Below the pieces are notes generated by a model. It had not been told where the DNA came from and ran no database searches. It was given only the letters and a program-made list of their open reading frames with translations. From positions 1 through 64,000 of the forward strand of contig NZ_JAUCZC010000007.1 in NCBI RefSeq assembly GCF_030373265.1: a stretch of 64,000 nt of DNA, in the 5' to 3' direction. Of this stretch, positions 9,685 through 19,569 are shown in pieces. The DNA is from Blastomonas sp. Its GTDB lineage: Bacteria; Pseudomonadota; Alphaproteobacteria; Sphingomonadales; Sphingomonadaceae. The position numbers and the translations under genes were made by a program. Every line of letters starts with the position of its first letter. Position 1 is the first letter of the stretch.

Positions 9685-11235
9685 ATGGGGGATGATATCA
9701 TCGGTTTGCCGCAGGCCTTGACCCGCGCGCTTGGGGCAGCCCAGGTCATGACCGGGGCGGACCGGCTCGCGTTCTTCGCGCACGACGTCTTCACCGGGGG
9801 CGCAGAGGCGCTGTGCGTCGTGCGCCCGACCGATATCGCGGGCGTCCAGGCGGCGGTGCGGCTGTGTGCGCAAGCCGGGGTCGCGATGGTGCCGCGCGGC
9901 GGTGGCGCCTCCTATTCGGACGGCTATCTGATCGACCGCCAGCATGTGCTGTTCGATCTGTCCGCGCTGCAGGATATCGAGATCAACGAACGCGACGGCT
10001 TCGTCCGCGTCGGCGCGGGCGTCACCTGGGCGGCGCTCAAGGCCGCGCTCGATCCGCTTGGCTTGCGCACCCCGTTCTGGGGGCCGTTCTCCGGTATCGC
10101 CGCGACCATCGGCGGCAGCGTCAGCCAGAACACCATCAGCCATGGCAGCGGCGCGCACGGCATTTCCGCGCAATCCTTGCTGGGGATCGAGGTGGTGCTG
10201 GCCGATGGCACGTCGATGAACACCGGCGTCACCACCGGCACCCGGCATTACGGGCCCGACCTGACGGGCATGTTCACCGGAGATTGCGGCGCGTTGGGGC
10301 TGAAGGTCGCGGTGACCTTGCCCCTGATCGCGGCGCGGCCCGCGTTCGACACCGCAAGCTTCGCCTTTGCCGATTTCGCCAGCTACCACCGCTCGGTCAG
10401 CGCCATCGCGCGCGAAGGGCTGGACGAGGAGCATTTCAGCATCGATCAGGCGCTGTCGCAGGGCCAGATCGCGCGGTCGGAAGGCACGGCGGCGAAGGTT
10501 AACATCGCCCGCAACGTGCTGCGCGCCGCACCGAACGTGGCATCGGGGTTGCTTCAGCTGGGCAAGATGGCGCTGGCAGGCGAGGCCGAGATGCGCGAGG
10601 CGCGCTACAGCTGCCATGTCATCGTCGAAGGCGTCGACAAGGCCGATGTCGCAGCGCGGCTTGGCCGCATCCGGTCGATCATGACCGCAGAGGGCCAGGA
10701 GATCGCCAACACCGCCGCTGCCTTCGTCCGGTCGATGCCGTTTGCGCCCTTGTTCAACATATTGGGGCCAAAGGGCGAACGCTGGGTGCCGCTGCACGGC
10801 ATCTTCCCGCACAGCGCCGCCGACGCGTTTCACGCTGCCTTCACCGCGTTCATCGCCGAGCAGCAGGCCGAGATGGACCGCCACGGCGTGTGGACCGGCA
10901 CGATGTTCAGCAGCATCGGCGGGCACGGCCTGCTCTACGAAATCGCGATCTACTGGCCCGACACGCTCACGCCCTATCATCGCGAGATCCTCGGTGCGGA
11001 CTATCTGGCGGGCATCCCATCCTATCCCGACAACCCCGCGGCCCGTGCCTATGCCCACCGCTTCAAGGCGGAGTTGGTCGCGCTGATGCAGGCGCACGGG
11101 AGCGCGCATTTCCAGATCGGCCGTGCCTACCCGTATCTCGAGCGGCTGGACCCGGCGGCGCGTGCGCTGATCACGGCGACCAAGGCCGCGCTCGATCCGC
11201 AGAACCTGATGAACCCCGGCGTGCTGGGCCTCTGA
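9685..11235 (+). CDS. FAD-binding (FAD-linked) oxidase, VAO/PCMH-type fold
   Basis: VVRPTDIAGVQAAVRLC...VPRGGGASYSDGYL...VRVGAGVTWAALKAAL; start at MGDDIIGLP. Confidence 0.88.
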   Translation: MGDDIIGLPQALTRALGAAQVMTGADRLAFFAHDVFTGGAEALCVVRPTDIAGVQAAVRLCAQAGVAMVPRGGGASYSDGYLIDRQHVLFDLSALQDIEINERDGFVRVGAGVTWAALKAALDPLGLRTPFWGPFSGIAATIGGSVSQNTISHGSGAHGISAQSLLGIEVVLADGTSMNTGVTTGTRHYGPDLTGMFTGDCGALGLKVAVTLPLIAARPAFDTASFAFADFASYHRSVSAIAREGLDEEHFSIDQALSQGQIARSEGTAAKVNIARNVLRAAPNVASGLLQLGKMALAGEAEMREARYSCHVIVEGVDKADVAARLGRIRSIMTAEGQEIANTAAAFVRSMPFAPLFNILGPKGERWVPLHGIFPHSAADAFHAAFTAFIAEQQAEMDRHGVWTGTMFSSIGGHGLLYEIAIYWPDTLTPYHREILGADYLAGIPSYPDNPAARAYAHRFKAELVALMQAHGSAHFQIGRAYPYLERLDPAARALITATKAALDPQNLMNPGVLGL

Positions 11236-11259
11236 CCCCTCCACCTGAAAAGGCAGACG

Positions 11260-12174
11260 ATGGACTACGATTATATCCCGCTTCCCCAGCGCCAGCCGCT
11301 CAAATGGCCGAACGGCGCGCGCGTCGCGCTGATCCTGACGTTCAATCTGGAAACCTGGGACCTCACCAAGGATACCGACAAGCCCTATTATGCGGGCGGC
11401 CCTGCGATCCTGCCCGATGTGCTGCCGGGCAACACGCCCGATTTCCCCAATTTCACCTGGCGCGAATATGGCCAGCGCGTCGGCATCTGGCGGTTGTTCG
11501 ATCTGTTCGACCAACTGGGCGCGAAGGCCAGCTGCACCACCAACGCGGTGACCTTCCAGCGGCGCAAGGCGATGACCGATGCGGTGCTCGAGCGCGGCTG
11601 GGAACTGCTCACCCACAATTGGGAGCAGGGCGAGTTGCTCAGCAACTTTGCGCATGCGCCCGAAAAGGAACGCGACATCATCCTGCGCTCGCTTGCCGAG
11701 TTCGAAAAACACACCGGGCGCAAGTCCAAGGGCTGGCTGTCGAGCTCGCTGCGCGGCACGATGCAGACTGCCGACATCCTCGCCGAGCAGGGCTGCACCT
11801 TCTACTGCGACATCATGAACGACGATCAGCCCTATCTGCTGCGCACCCCGCACGCGCCGATCGTATCGGTGCCCTACTCCAACGAGATCAACGACTTCAC
11901 CTTCATCACCCGCAAGAACTTCACCACCGACCAGTTCGCGCAGGCGCTGATCGAGGAGCTCGATGTGCTGCATGAGGAAGGCGCGGTGACCGGGCGGATC
12001 ATGAATGTCGGGCTGCACCCGCATGTCTCGGGCCGCGCGCACCGCATCCGCGCGATCCGCGAGTTCATCCAGCACGCGCAATCGCTGCCGGGCATATGGT
12101 GGGCGACGCGCGAGGAGATCGCCGCCTGGTATCTGGAAAACCACGAATCGCACATTCCGGGGCAGCTCGGATGA
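11260..12174 (+). CDS. polysaccharide deacetylase-fold hydrolase (PuuE-like)
   Basis: RVALILTFNLETWDLTKDT...KASCTTNAVTFQRRKAMTDAVLERGWELLTHNW...LHPHVSGRAHR. Confidence 0.82.
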   Translation: MDYDYIPLPQRQPLKWPNGARVALILTFNLETWDLTKDTDKPYYAGGPAILPDVLPGNTPDFPNFTWREYGQRVGIWRLFDLFDQLGAKASCTTNAVTFQRRKAMTDAVLERGWELLTHNWEQGELLSNFAHAPEKERDIILRSLAEFEKHTGRKSKGWLSSSLRGTMQTADILAEQGCTFYCDIMNDDQPYLLRTPHAPIVSVPYSNEINDFTFITRKNFTTDQFAQALIEELDVLHEEGAVTGRIMNVGLHPHVSGRAHRIRAIREFIQHAQSLPGIWWATREEIAAWYLENHESHIPGQLG

Positions 12175-13319
12175 GCAAGCCTCGCGTTCTTATCGTGGGC
12201 GGAGGCATCGGCGGGCTGACCGCGGCGGCGGGGCTGGCACAGGCGGGCTTCCCGGTCACGGTGCTCGAGGCCGCGCCGGCGTTCGGCGAGATCGGCGCGG
12301 GCGTGACCCTGTCGCCCAACGCGATGCGCGGGTTCGATTTTATCGGCTGCATGGAAGAGGTCGCCGCCGCCGGGGTCGAACCGAAGCGTCAGCGGATCCA
12401 GCATTGGCAGGACGGCCGCGCGCTGCTGACGCTCGAGCGGGCGGACGCGCGCGAAAAATACGGCGCGCCCTACGTCTATATCCACCGTGCCGATCTGCAC
12501 GCGATCCTGGTCGAGACCGCGCGCAACGCGGAGGTGACCTTGCGCGCCGATGCCGCGGTCGTCTCGAGCGAGGGCACCACTGTCACGCTGGCGAACGGCG
12601 AGGCGGTAACCGGCGATGTGCTCGTCGGCGCCGATGGCCTCAAGTCCGCGATCCGCGACCGGTTCGAGCCGGTCAAGGCGCACTTTACCGGCCATGTCGC
12701 GTGGCGCGCGGTGGTCCCGGTGACCGAGGCGCTGCGTCCGCTGGTCGACTGGCCCGGCATCCATATCGGCCCGGGCAAGATGATCACCCGCTATCCGGTG
12801 CGCGGGTCGAGCCTGCTCAACATGGTGTTTTTCGCGCGGCAATCCGGCTGGCAGGACGATGGTTGGACCATTCCGGCCGAGCCCGGCGAACTGCGCGCGC
12901 TCTACGCCGATTGGGAGCCCGATGTTCAGACGATGATCGCAGCCGCCGAAGCCGTGCCGCATTTCCGCTGGGCGCTGAACGCGCGCCAGCCGCTCAAGAG
13001 CTGGATCGCCGATGGGCGCGTGACCCTGCTGGGCGATGCAGCGCACGCGATGACGCCGTTTCTGGGCCATGGTGCGGCGTGCGCGATCGAGGATGCGGTG
13101 GTGCTGGCGCGGGCACTGGCGGCGAACGCCACGCCCGAAGCGGGACTGCAGCGCTATCAGGCCGCGCGGATCGAGCGCACGACGTTTATCCAGGCCGAAT
13201 CGAACGCCAACGCCGACCGGATGCAAGGCCAGGAGACCGACCTTTTCGGTCTTGGCGAACTGCGCAACGAAGAGACTCTGGGTCTGTTCGACTATGACTG
13301 CCGCACGGTTGCGGTTTAA
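12171..13319 (+). CDS. FAD-dependent monooxygenase, salicylate hydroxylase / NicC-like
   Basis: RVLIVGGGIGGLTAAAGLAQAGFPVTVLEAAP...GRVTLLGDAAHAMTPFLGHGAACAIEDAVVLARAL. Confidence 0.9.
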   Translation: MSKPRVLIVGGGIGGLTAAAGLAQAGFPVTVLEAAPAFGEIGAGVTLSPNAMRGFDFIGCMEEVAAAGVEPKRQRIQHWQDGRALLTLERADAREKYGAPYVYIHRADLHAILVETARNAEVTLRADAAVVSSEGTTVTLANGEAVTGDVLVGADGLKSAIRDRFEPVKAHFTGHVAWRAVVPVTEALRPLVDWPGIHIGPGKMITRYPVRGSSLLNMVFFARQSGWQDDGWTIPAEPGELRALYADWEPDVQTMIAAAEAVPHFRWALNARQPLKSWIADGRVTLLGDAAHAMTPFLGHGAACAIEDAVVLARALAANATPEAGLQRYQAARIERTTFIQAESNANADRMQGQETDLFGLGELRNEETLGLFDYDCRTVAV

Positions 13320-13331
13320 GGATTGCCGCTG

Positions 13332-14846
13332 ATGACGACCGCTCCCCTGCCCTTTGACGGCCATCCGGTCAGCGACGCTGCCCGCGCTTTCCTCAAGCGC
13401 GACCACCTGCTGTTCATCGATGGCGCCTGGCGCGAAGCCAACGGCGATGGCTGGATGGAAACGCGCGATCCGGCCACCGGGCTGGTCGCGGCACGCTTTG
13501 CGGTCGGCGAGGCTGCCGACGTCAATGCCGCGGTGGTCGCTGCGCGCAATGCGTTCGATGGCGGCTGGGGGCGCTCGCAACCGGCCTATCGCGCCGCGCT
13601 GCTGCGCAAGCTGGCCGACCTGATGCAGCGCGACGCGCCAATGCTCGCCAAGCTCGAGGTGATCGACAGCGGCATGCCCTTGTTCATCGCTAGCCTGACG
13701 GTGAGCAACTGCATCGAGATGCTGCATTACTATGCCGGGCTCGCCGGCACCATCGAGGGCACCACGACCACACCGCCCGCGCATGTCACGCACGACGCCG
13801 AGGCGATCACCTACACGCTGCGCGAGCCGGTGGGCGTGGCGGCGCACATCATCCCGTGGAATTGCCCGCTCTCGATGGCGGTGCTCAAGCTTGCTCCTGC
13901 GCTCGCTGCCGGGTGCACCAACATCGTCAAGCCCAGCGAGGAGACGCCACTCACCGCGCTGGCGCTCGCCGATCTGATAGCAGAGGCGGGCTTTCCCGCA
14001 GGCGTGGTCAACATCGTCAACGGCACCGGCGCGACCGTGGGCGCGGCGCTCGCCGGGCATCCGGGGATCGACAAGGTGGCGTTCACCGGTTCGACCGCGA
14101 CCGGGCGGCGGATCGTCGAGGCGGCGTTGGGCAACCTCAAGAAAGTGACGCTCGAGCTTGGCGGCAAATCGCCGGTGGTGGTGATGCCCGATGTCGACCT
14201 TGGCATCGCCATTCCCGGTGTCGCAATGGCGACCTATTTCCTCGGCGGGCAGAACTGCATGGCGGGGACCCGTATCTTCGCGCATGCTGACATCCACGAT
14301 GCGCTGGTCGAGGGGCTGGTCGCGTTCTCGCAAAGCATGGTTGTCGATCACGGCCTTGCCCCCGGCTGCATGATCGGCCCGATGGTGTCCGAAGCGCATG
14401 GCGCCAAGGTGATGGGCTATATCGAGCGCGGCCTCAGCGAAGGCGCGGTCTTGCGCACCGGCGGCCAGCGGCTCGACCGACCGGGCAGCTTCATCACCCC
14501 CACGATCTTCACCGAAACCACGCCCGATATGGGCATCGTGCGCGACGAGATATTCGGGCCGGTGATGGCGGTGCAGCGCTTCGACACGCTCGATGTCGAC
14601 GAAATCGCGCGGATGGCGAACAATTCGCCTTACGGCCTGTCGGGTAGCGTTTGGACCACGTCTTTGTCAGCCGCACACAAGATCGCCGCGCGCATCCGCT
14701 CGGGCCATGTCTCGATCAACTGCCATGGCGCGGTGGCGCACAACATCCCGTTCGGCGGCTATGGCCAGTCGGGCTGGGGGCGCGAGTTCGGGCGCGAGAG
14801 CCTCGACAATTATCTCGAGACCAAGGCGGTCACCACCAGGCTTTGA
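13332..14846 (+). CDS. aldehyde dehydrogenase family protein
   Basis: TLELGGKSPVVVMPDVD, FLGGQNCMAGTRIF catalytic region. Confidence 0.95.
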   Translation: MTTAPLPFDGHPVSDAARAFLKRDHLLFIDGAWREANGDGWMETRDPATGLVAARFAVGEAADVNAAVVAARNAFDGGWGRSQPAYRAALLRKLADLMQRDAPMLAKLEVIDSGMPLFIASLTVSNCIEMLHYYAGLAGTIEGTTTTPPAHVTHDAEAITYTLREPVGVAAHIIPWNCPLSMAVLKLAPALAAGCTNIVKPSEETPLTALALADLIAEAGFPAGVVNIVNGTGATVGAALAGHPGIDKVAFTGSTATGRRIVEAALGNLKKVTLELGGKSPVVVMPDVDLGIAIPGVAMATYFLGGQNCMAGTRIFAHADIHDALVEGLVAFSQSMVVDHGLAPGCMIGPMVSEAHGAKVMGYIERGLSEGAVLRTGGQRLDRPGSFITPTIFTETTPDMGIVRDEIFGPVMAVQRFDTLDVDEIARMANNSPYGLSGSVWTTSLSAAHKIAARIRSGHVSINCHGAVAHNIPFGGYGQSGWGREFGRESLDNYLETKAVTTRL

Positions 14847-14856
14847 CGATGTGGCC

Positions 14857-15651
14857 CTAGGCTGCGACCGGCTCGGCCACCGCCTTGTCGAGCGCCTCGC
14901 CGATGGTGCGGGCGGTGGCCAGCATCTCGGGCAGATAGCTCTCCAGCGCGTTTTCCAGCTTCAGCGCCGAGGCGAAGAACACCAAGGTCATCGCCGCCTC
15001 GAACCGACCCTGCTTGAAGATCGGCACCGCGATCGACGATGTCTTGCCCGGGGTGTGGTTGAAGTAGTTGCGCCCCTGCACCGCATAGCCGCGCGCGCGG
15101 ATGCCTTCGGCGTTCAACGCCAGCTCGGCCGCCGCCAGATAATTGGGGTCGATATCCTGGTCGGCGCGCATCCATTTGAGGATCTGTGCGCGCTCGTCGT
15201 CATCGGCATAGGCCATCGACAGCTTGCCCGAGGCGCTGTCGAGCAAGGGCAGGGTGAAACCCGGATAATATTGCGCGAAGGTAAGCGAGGTGTTGGCGTG
15301 GGTCGAATCGCACAGCATCATGTTCTTGCCCACGCGGATCGCGATCGAGACCGGCCAGCCGACCTTGCGGGTGAGGTCGACGATCGGCGCGCGTGCGGCT
15401 TCCACCAGTACCCCGTCCTGCTGGTATCCGCTCGACAGGCTCTGCACCAGCAGCGTCGGGCGATAGCGTTTGCGTGCGGGCTCCTGCTCGATCAGGCCTT
15501 CATACAGCAACGTCTGCACGATGCGGTGCGCGGTGGGATAGGGCACGTTGGCGGCGCGCGAGATTTCCATCATCGTCATCGACCGGTTGCGGTTGATCGC
15601 CTTCAGCGCGGCAATCGCGCGGCTGAACGACTGGATCGGTACACCCTTCAT
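14857..15651 (-). CDS. IclR-family transcriptional regulator
   Basis: N-terminal wHTH (MTMMEISRAANVPYPTAHRIVQTLLYEGLIEQ) followed by IclR effector-domain sequence. Confidence 0.92.
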   Translation of the reverse strand: MKGVPIQSFSRAIAALKAINRNRSMTMMEISRAANVPYPTAHRIVQTLLYEGLIEQEPARKRYRPTLLVQSLSSGYQQDGVLVEAARAPIVDLTRKVGWPVSIAIRVGKNMMLCDSTHANTSLTFAQYYPGFTLPLLDSASGKLSMAYADDDERAQILKWMRADQDIDPNYLAAAELALNAEGIRARGYAVQGRNYFNHTPGKTSSIAVPIFKQGRFEAAMTLVFFASALKLENALESYLPEMLATARTIGEALDKAVAEPVAA

Positions 15652-15720
15652 GGAACAGCTCCCTTTCGCTGCGGGCCGCCCCTCAACGGTGCGTGCCCTC
15701 CCACGAATGCTGCGTCAAAC

Positions 15721-15737
15721 TATCCGGATGGTGGCTG
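15721..15737. promoter_or_regulatory. operator copy 5, TATCCG-GATGG-TGGCTG, upstream of IclR gene
   Basis: 70 bp upstream of IclR start 15651; weaker right half. Confidence 0.6.
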
Positions 15738-15748
15738 TTGATCCAGTT

Positions 15749-17110
15749 TTATCCGACTGACGGATATTTGCGGCCCCATACCGCAATGATCGCGGCGCCG
15801 GTGAGCGTGAGCAACGGCGGGATCAGCCCGAATGCCAGCCCGACGCCGAGCACGGCGCTCTCGCTCTGCGGCAGCCCTGCCACCGCGCGCGCGGCATCGA
15901 ACCCGAAGGCCGACAGAACCAGCCCGGTGAGCAGAGTGCCACCCAAGGCGAAGGCGATCTTGTCCGCCGCGATCCAGGCCGCCGAATACAGCCCCGAATG
16001 CTCCAAATCGTCCGCAGCGATATCGGCCAGCATCGAAAAGCCGATCACGGTCCAGCCCGAATTTCCGATCGCGGCAGTGAACGCGAGCAGATAGGCGACC
16101 TCGATCGGCTGGTCGGCCAGCGCCAGCCACACCATGTAGCTCAGCGAATAGATCACCGATCCGGCGATGAACGCGGCGGGCTTGCCGAAGCGCCCCGCGG
16201 CCCACACCCACATCGGCTGGGCGGCGATGATCCCGACACAGGCGCACACGATGATGATCCCGATCACCTGCAGCGCGTCGCTGCGTCCCGATTGATAGGT
16301 GAGGAAATAGAGCATGGTCGCATAGCCCATGCCGCTACCGGTGAGCTGCAGGAAGTTGGCGGCGAACAGGCTGGCAAAGCGCCTTTTGGCAAACAGCCCG
16401 CCCATCGCACCGATGCGCAACATCGGCAGCGCCTGCCCGCCGCGCACGCCATCGGCTCTGCGGCCGATGCCGAAGAACGCCAGCAGCAGCGAGGCCGATG
16501 CGATCACCGAGAGCACCATCGCCATCTGCTTGTACCCGTTCGCGCCGCCGCCGAAATATTCAACCAGCGCCGGGGCGACCGCGCCCGCGGTCAGCACGCC
16601 GACCGCGGTGAACACCAGCCGCCACGCCATCAGCACGGTGCGCTGGCGCTCGTTCGACGCGAGTTCGCCCGCGATCGCCAGATAGGGCACCGAGAAGGTC
16701 GCAAACACCATCATGTAGAGGCTGAAGGTCATCACCACCCAGGCAACGCGCAGTGCGTTGCCGTCTTCGGGCACACGAAACAGCAGGTTGAGCGCCACAG
16801 GGGCCAGCACCGCGCCGATCAGCAGCCAGTAGCGGCGCGGCATCCGCGCCTTGAACCGGTCCGAAAGCATGCCCACGGCGAAGTCGCTGCCCACGCCGAA
16901 CACCAATTTGGGCAGGAAGATCGCAGCTCCCGCCAGCGCGACATCCATGCCGGCGACATTGGTCAGGAAGAACAACAGCAAAAGCGAGGGAATGTCGCGG
17001 AAGATCTGCCCCGCGATCTGCCCCACGCCATAGCCCATCTGCCCGCCCAGCGACAGCCGGGCGCGTTCCGATGGCGCGGCGACCGCCAGTGCCTCGACGG
17101 GCGCCGTCAC
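15749..17110 (-). CDS. MFS transporter (GPH cation symporter-like)
   Basis: Multiple TM segments; DFAVGMLSDRFKARMPRRYWLLIGAVLAPV motif. Confidence 0.9.
   Translation of the reverse strand: MTAPVEALAVAAPSERARLSLGGQMGYGVGQIAGQIFRDIPSLLLLFFLTNVAGMDVALAGAAIFLPKLVFGVGSDFAVGMLSDRFKARMPRRYWLLIGAVLAPVALNLLFRVPEDGNALRVAWVVMTFSLYMMVFATFSVPYLAIAGELASNERQRTVLMAWRLVFTAVGVLTAGAVAPALVEYFGGGANGYKQMAMVLSVIASASLLLAFFGIGRRADGVRGGQALPMLRIGAMGGLFAKRRFASLFAANFLQLTGSGMGYATMLYFLTYQSGRSDALQVIGIIIVCACVGIIAAQPMWVWAAGRFGKPAAFIAGSVIYSLSYMVWLALADQPIEVAYLLAFTAAIGNSGWTVIGFSMLADIAADDLEHSGLYSAAWIAADKIAFALGGTLLTGLVLSAFGFDAARAVAGLPQSESAVLGVGLAFGLIPPLLTLTGAAIIAVWGRKYPSVG
15750..15766. promoter_or_regulatory. operator copy 6, perfect palindrome TATCCG-ACTGA-CGGATA, upstream of IclR gene
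   Basis: Perfect 6-5-6 inverted repeat overlapping the 3' end of the MFS gene. Confidence 0.8.
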
Positions 17111-18141
17111 GGACGCGGCGGCGCAGGGGGAAGACTGGGCGCTGCGGGCGGCTGCGGCGGGGTCCAGCCCTGCGGGACCGGTGCGGGCTTCTGCGTCGTC
17201 TTGTAGTTCTCAAGGCTGGAGAGCGAGGGGCCGTAATCTTCGGTCGGGGCAGTCAGATAGCCCGGATCGATCTTGCGCGCGGCCTCGACCAGATCGGCGG
17301 GCAGATCGGCGATGCCATTGGTCATCGTGCCGAACGAGGCGAAATAGTTGATGAAACCGGGTGCCTCGCCCATCAGCATCCAGGGCAGCCACGGCGTGAT
17401 CCGCGACCATGTGCCGGTGACCGGAAGCGCGGTGAGCTTGCGGTTTTCGATATCCGCCTGTTTCACGAAGAACAGGAAATGCTCGGACACGCGGTTGAAC
17501 GCGCCCGCCGATTCGCGCGGCCAGTCCCTGGGCTGCAGCGAGGCGGGATAGAACAGGTCGATCCCAGTCTCGAGAATCAGCGTGCCTTTGGGCCCCTCGC
17601 TCCAATCGAGCAGAAACGGTTCGGGCGCACGGGTATCCTTGTTGAGCCCGCCATAGCTGGGCGGCTGCGGCTTGGTGTCGCGGATGTCGTAATTGAACGG
17701 ATCGTTGGCGATCGGCACCACCTTCACGGTCTCGTTGGTGTAGGGGTTCACCCAGCTGTCCATGATCTTGCCGGTTTCCAGATCGCGGTAGAACACCACC
17801 TCCTTGAGCACGCGGCGCCAGTTGCCATCGGGCAAGCGCAGCGTGCGGACGACCGAAAAGCCGTCGATCTTGAACAATGGCCGCACCTTTTCATTGTCGC
17901 GCACGCCGTAGACGGTGCCGGTGATGCGGCTGACCTTCTGCTTCGACGTGTCGAGTTCGCCGTCGATCCGCGCATAGGTGTCGCGGTTCCAGATCGGGTC
18001 CTTGAGGTCGATCTTCGAGACGAAGTCGGGAGCCTTTGCGCTCGCCGGCCCCGTGGTGGCAGCAAGCCCCGCCAGCACCAACCCGCCAGCGACCAGGCCC
18101 AGCGAAAGCCGCCCGAAAAATCCCGAAGCCCTGCGTGCCAT
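17107..18141 (-). CDS. DUF1838 family protein with N-terminal signal/anchor
   Basis: FYRDLETGKIMDSWVNPYTNETVKVVPI shares Y-x-D-L-x-T-G-x-I-x-D-x-W-x-N-P pattern with 6990..7988. Confidence 0.72.
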   Translation of the reverse strand: MARRASGFFGRLSLGLVAGGLVLAGLAATTGPASAKAPDFVSKIDLKDPIWNRDTYARIDGELDTSKQKVSRITGTVYGVRDNEKVRPLFKIDGFSVVRTLRLPDGNWRRVLKEVVFYRDLETGKIMDSWVNPYTNETVKVVPIANDPFNYDIRDTKPQPPSYGGLNKDTRAPEPFLLDWSEGPKGTLILETGIDLFYPASLQPRDWPRESAGAFNRVSEHFLFFVKQADIENRKLTALPVTGTWSRITPWLPWMLMGEAPGFINYFASFGTMTNGIADLPADLVEAARKIDPGYLTAPTEDYGPSLSSLENYKTTQKPAPVPQGWTPPQPPAAPSLPPAPPRP

Positions 18142-18219
18142 CCCATTCTCCTGTTAGCGCTGGTGCATAGCAACAGATTGATGGCAAACTGGCCAGACCC
18201 AGCAGAACTTGTGCACAAC

Positions 18220-18236
18220 TATCCACCTGCCGGATA
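18220..18236. promoter_or_regulatory. operator copy 7, TATCCA-CCTGC-CGGATA, DUF1838 / methyltransferase divergent promoter
   Basis: Between divergent starts 18141 and 18329. Confidence 0.82.
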
Positions 18237-18328
18237 TTCCAGACCAGCCGCGCTTGCCTTGAGAGGGCACAATCGGCGAAGCTGCGCCGCGATGGATAGC
18301 CCACTGGGCGCCTTAGGGAGATTGGCTT

Positions 18329-19552
18329 ATGCTCAACTGCTTTCAGCAGGCGCACCATGCGATGCTGCCCGTGCCGACGCATGACGAGGCGTCGCGCCAG
18401 GAATTCGCCAAGAGCCTCAAGGGCTACATCCAATCGGGCCTGCTTCCGGGCCTGGCCCCGATCTATCAGGCGCGCGCTTCCAAGGCGTTCGAACGCGAAC
18501 ATGGGCGCCAGCCCGAAGACCGGCGCGACATCCGCAACGCGATGGTGCCCGATCCCTATTTCCAGCTCTATGCCTCGATCAACCGCATCGCGCAGGAGCT
18601 GTTGTGGGAGGCCACCAACCTCTCGGTCGAGCGCGAACTGCCCGAGCTGATCGAAAAGGCCAAGGCGCTGAGCGCCTCGACCAGCGCGCAGCTGGTCATG
18701 CCCGAAGGCTTCGTGCCGCCTCGCTATGTCACCGCGCTCGACATCCACTGCATGCCCGGCGGCTATGCCAGCGAGGTGTGCGAAGACGACGTGTCGGTCG
18801 GCGTGCTCTACGACCGCGGCGTGTTCCTGTATTCGATGGGCTATGGCGGGCCGCACAACGACGACATGGGCCGATCGGTGTGCAACTATCTCCGGCGCAA
18901 CCGACCCGATTTTCAGCCGCGCCGGATTCTCGACATGGGCTGCACCGTCGGCCACTCGACCTTGCCCTACAAGGAATATTTCCCCGAGGCCGAGGTCTGG
19001 GGGATCGATGTCGGCGGCCCGTGCATCCGCTATGCCCATGCCCGCGCTGCGGCTTTGGGGCATGAGGTCAACTTCGCGCAGATGAACGCCGAGGAGACCA
19101 GCTTTCCCGATGGGCATTTCGACCTCGTCGTCAGCCACATCCTGCTGCACGAAACCAGCGGCAAGGCGATGCCGCGGATCTTCAAGGAAGCCTATCGCCT
19201 GCTCTCCCCCGGCGGGCTGGTGATCCACGCCGATCTGCCGCCATTCGACCTGATGGACCCGTTCACCCAGTTCATCCTCGACAACGAGACCTGGTACAAC
19301 AACGAGCCGTTCTGGGGAGCGATGCGCGACATGGACCAGATCGCGTTGTCCGAAGCCGCCGGTTTTCCGCCGGGCGCCACCCAGTTCACCACCGCGCCGA
19401 TGGCGATCATGGAGTTCATGGGCGACGGTTATGCGGCCGACGCGACCGAGAGCGTTGCCGATCGCGAATTCACCGCGGGCGAGTTCGCTCCCGGCGGCGG
19501 CTGGGAAGTGCTGATCGCGCACAAGCCGGTCGATCTGGCCGCAGCGGCCTGA
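18329..19552 (+). CDS. class I SAM-dependent methyltransferase
   Basis: RRILDMGCTVGHSTLPYKEYFPEAEVWGIDVGGPCIRYA...FDLVVSHILLHE...EAYRLLSPGGLVIHAD. Confidence 0.88.
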   Translation: MLNCFQQAHHAMLPVPTHDEASRQEFAKSLKGYIQSGLLPGLAPIYQARASKAFEREHGRQPEDRRDIRNAMVPDPYFQLYASINRIAQELLWEATNLSVERELPELIEKAKALSASTSAQLVMPEGFVPPRYVTALDIHCMPGGYASEVCEDDVSVGVLYDRGVFLYSMGYGGPHNDDMGRSVCNYLRRNRPDFQPRRILDMGCTVGHSTLPYKEYFPEAEVWGIDVGGPCIRYAHARAAALGHEVNFAQMNAEETSFPDGHFDLVVSHILLHETSGKAMPRIFKEAYRLLSPGGLVIHADLPPFDLMDPFTQFILDNETWYNNEPFWGAMRDMDQIALSEAAGFPPGATQFTTAPMAIMEFMGDGYAADATESVADREFTAGEFAPGGGWEVLIAHKPVDLAAAA

Positions 19553-19569
19553 CATCAAGGAAAATCCCA

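Noticed and set aside
9640-14399. Long minus-strand ORFs (837 and 841 aa) opposite the FAD oxidase to ALDH operon
   Set aside because: Antisense shadows of strongly supported plus-strand enzymes; no recognisable motifs.
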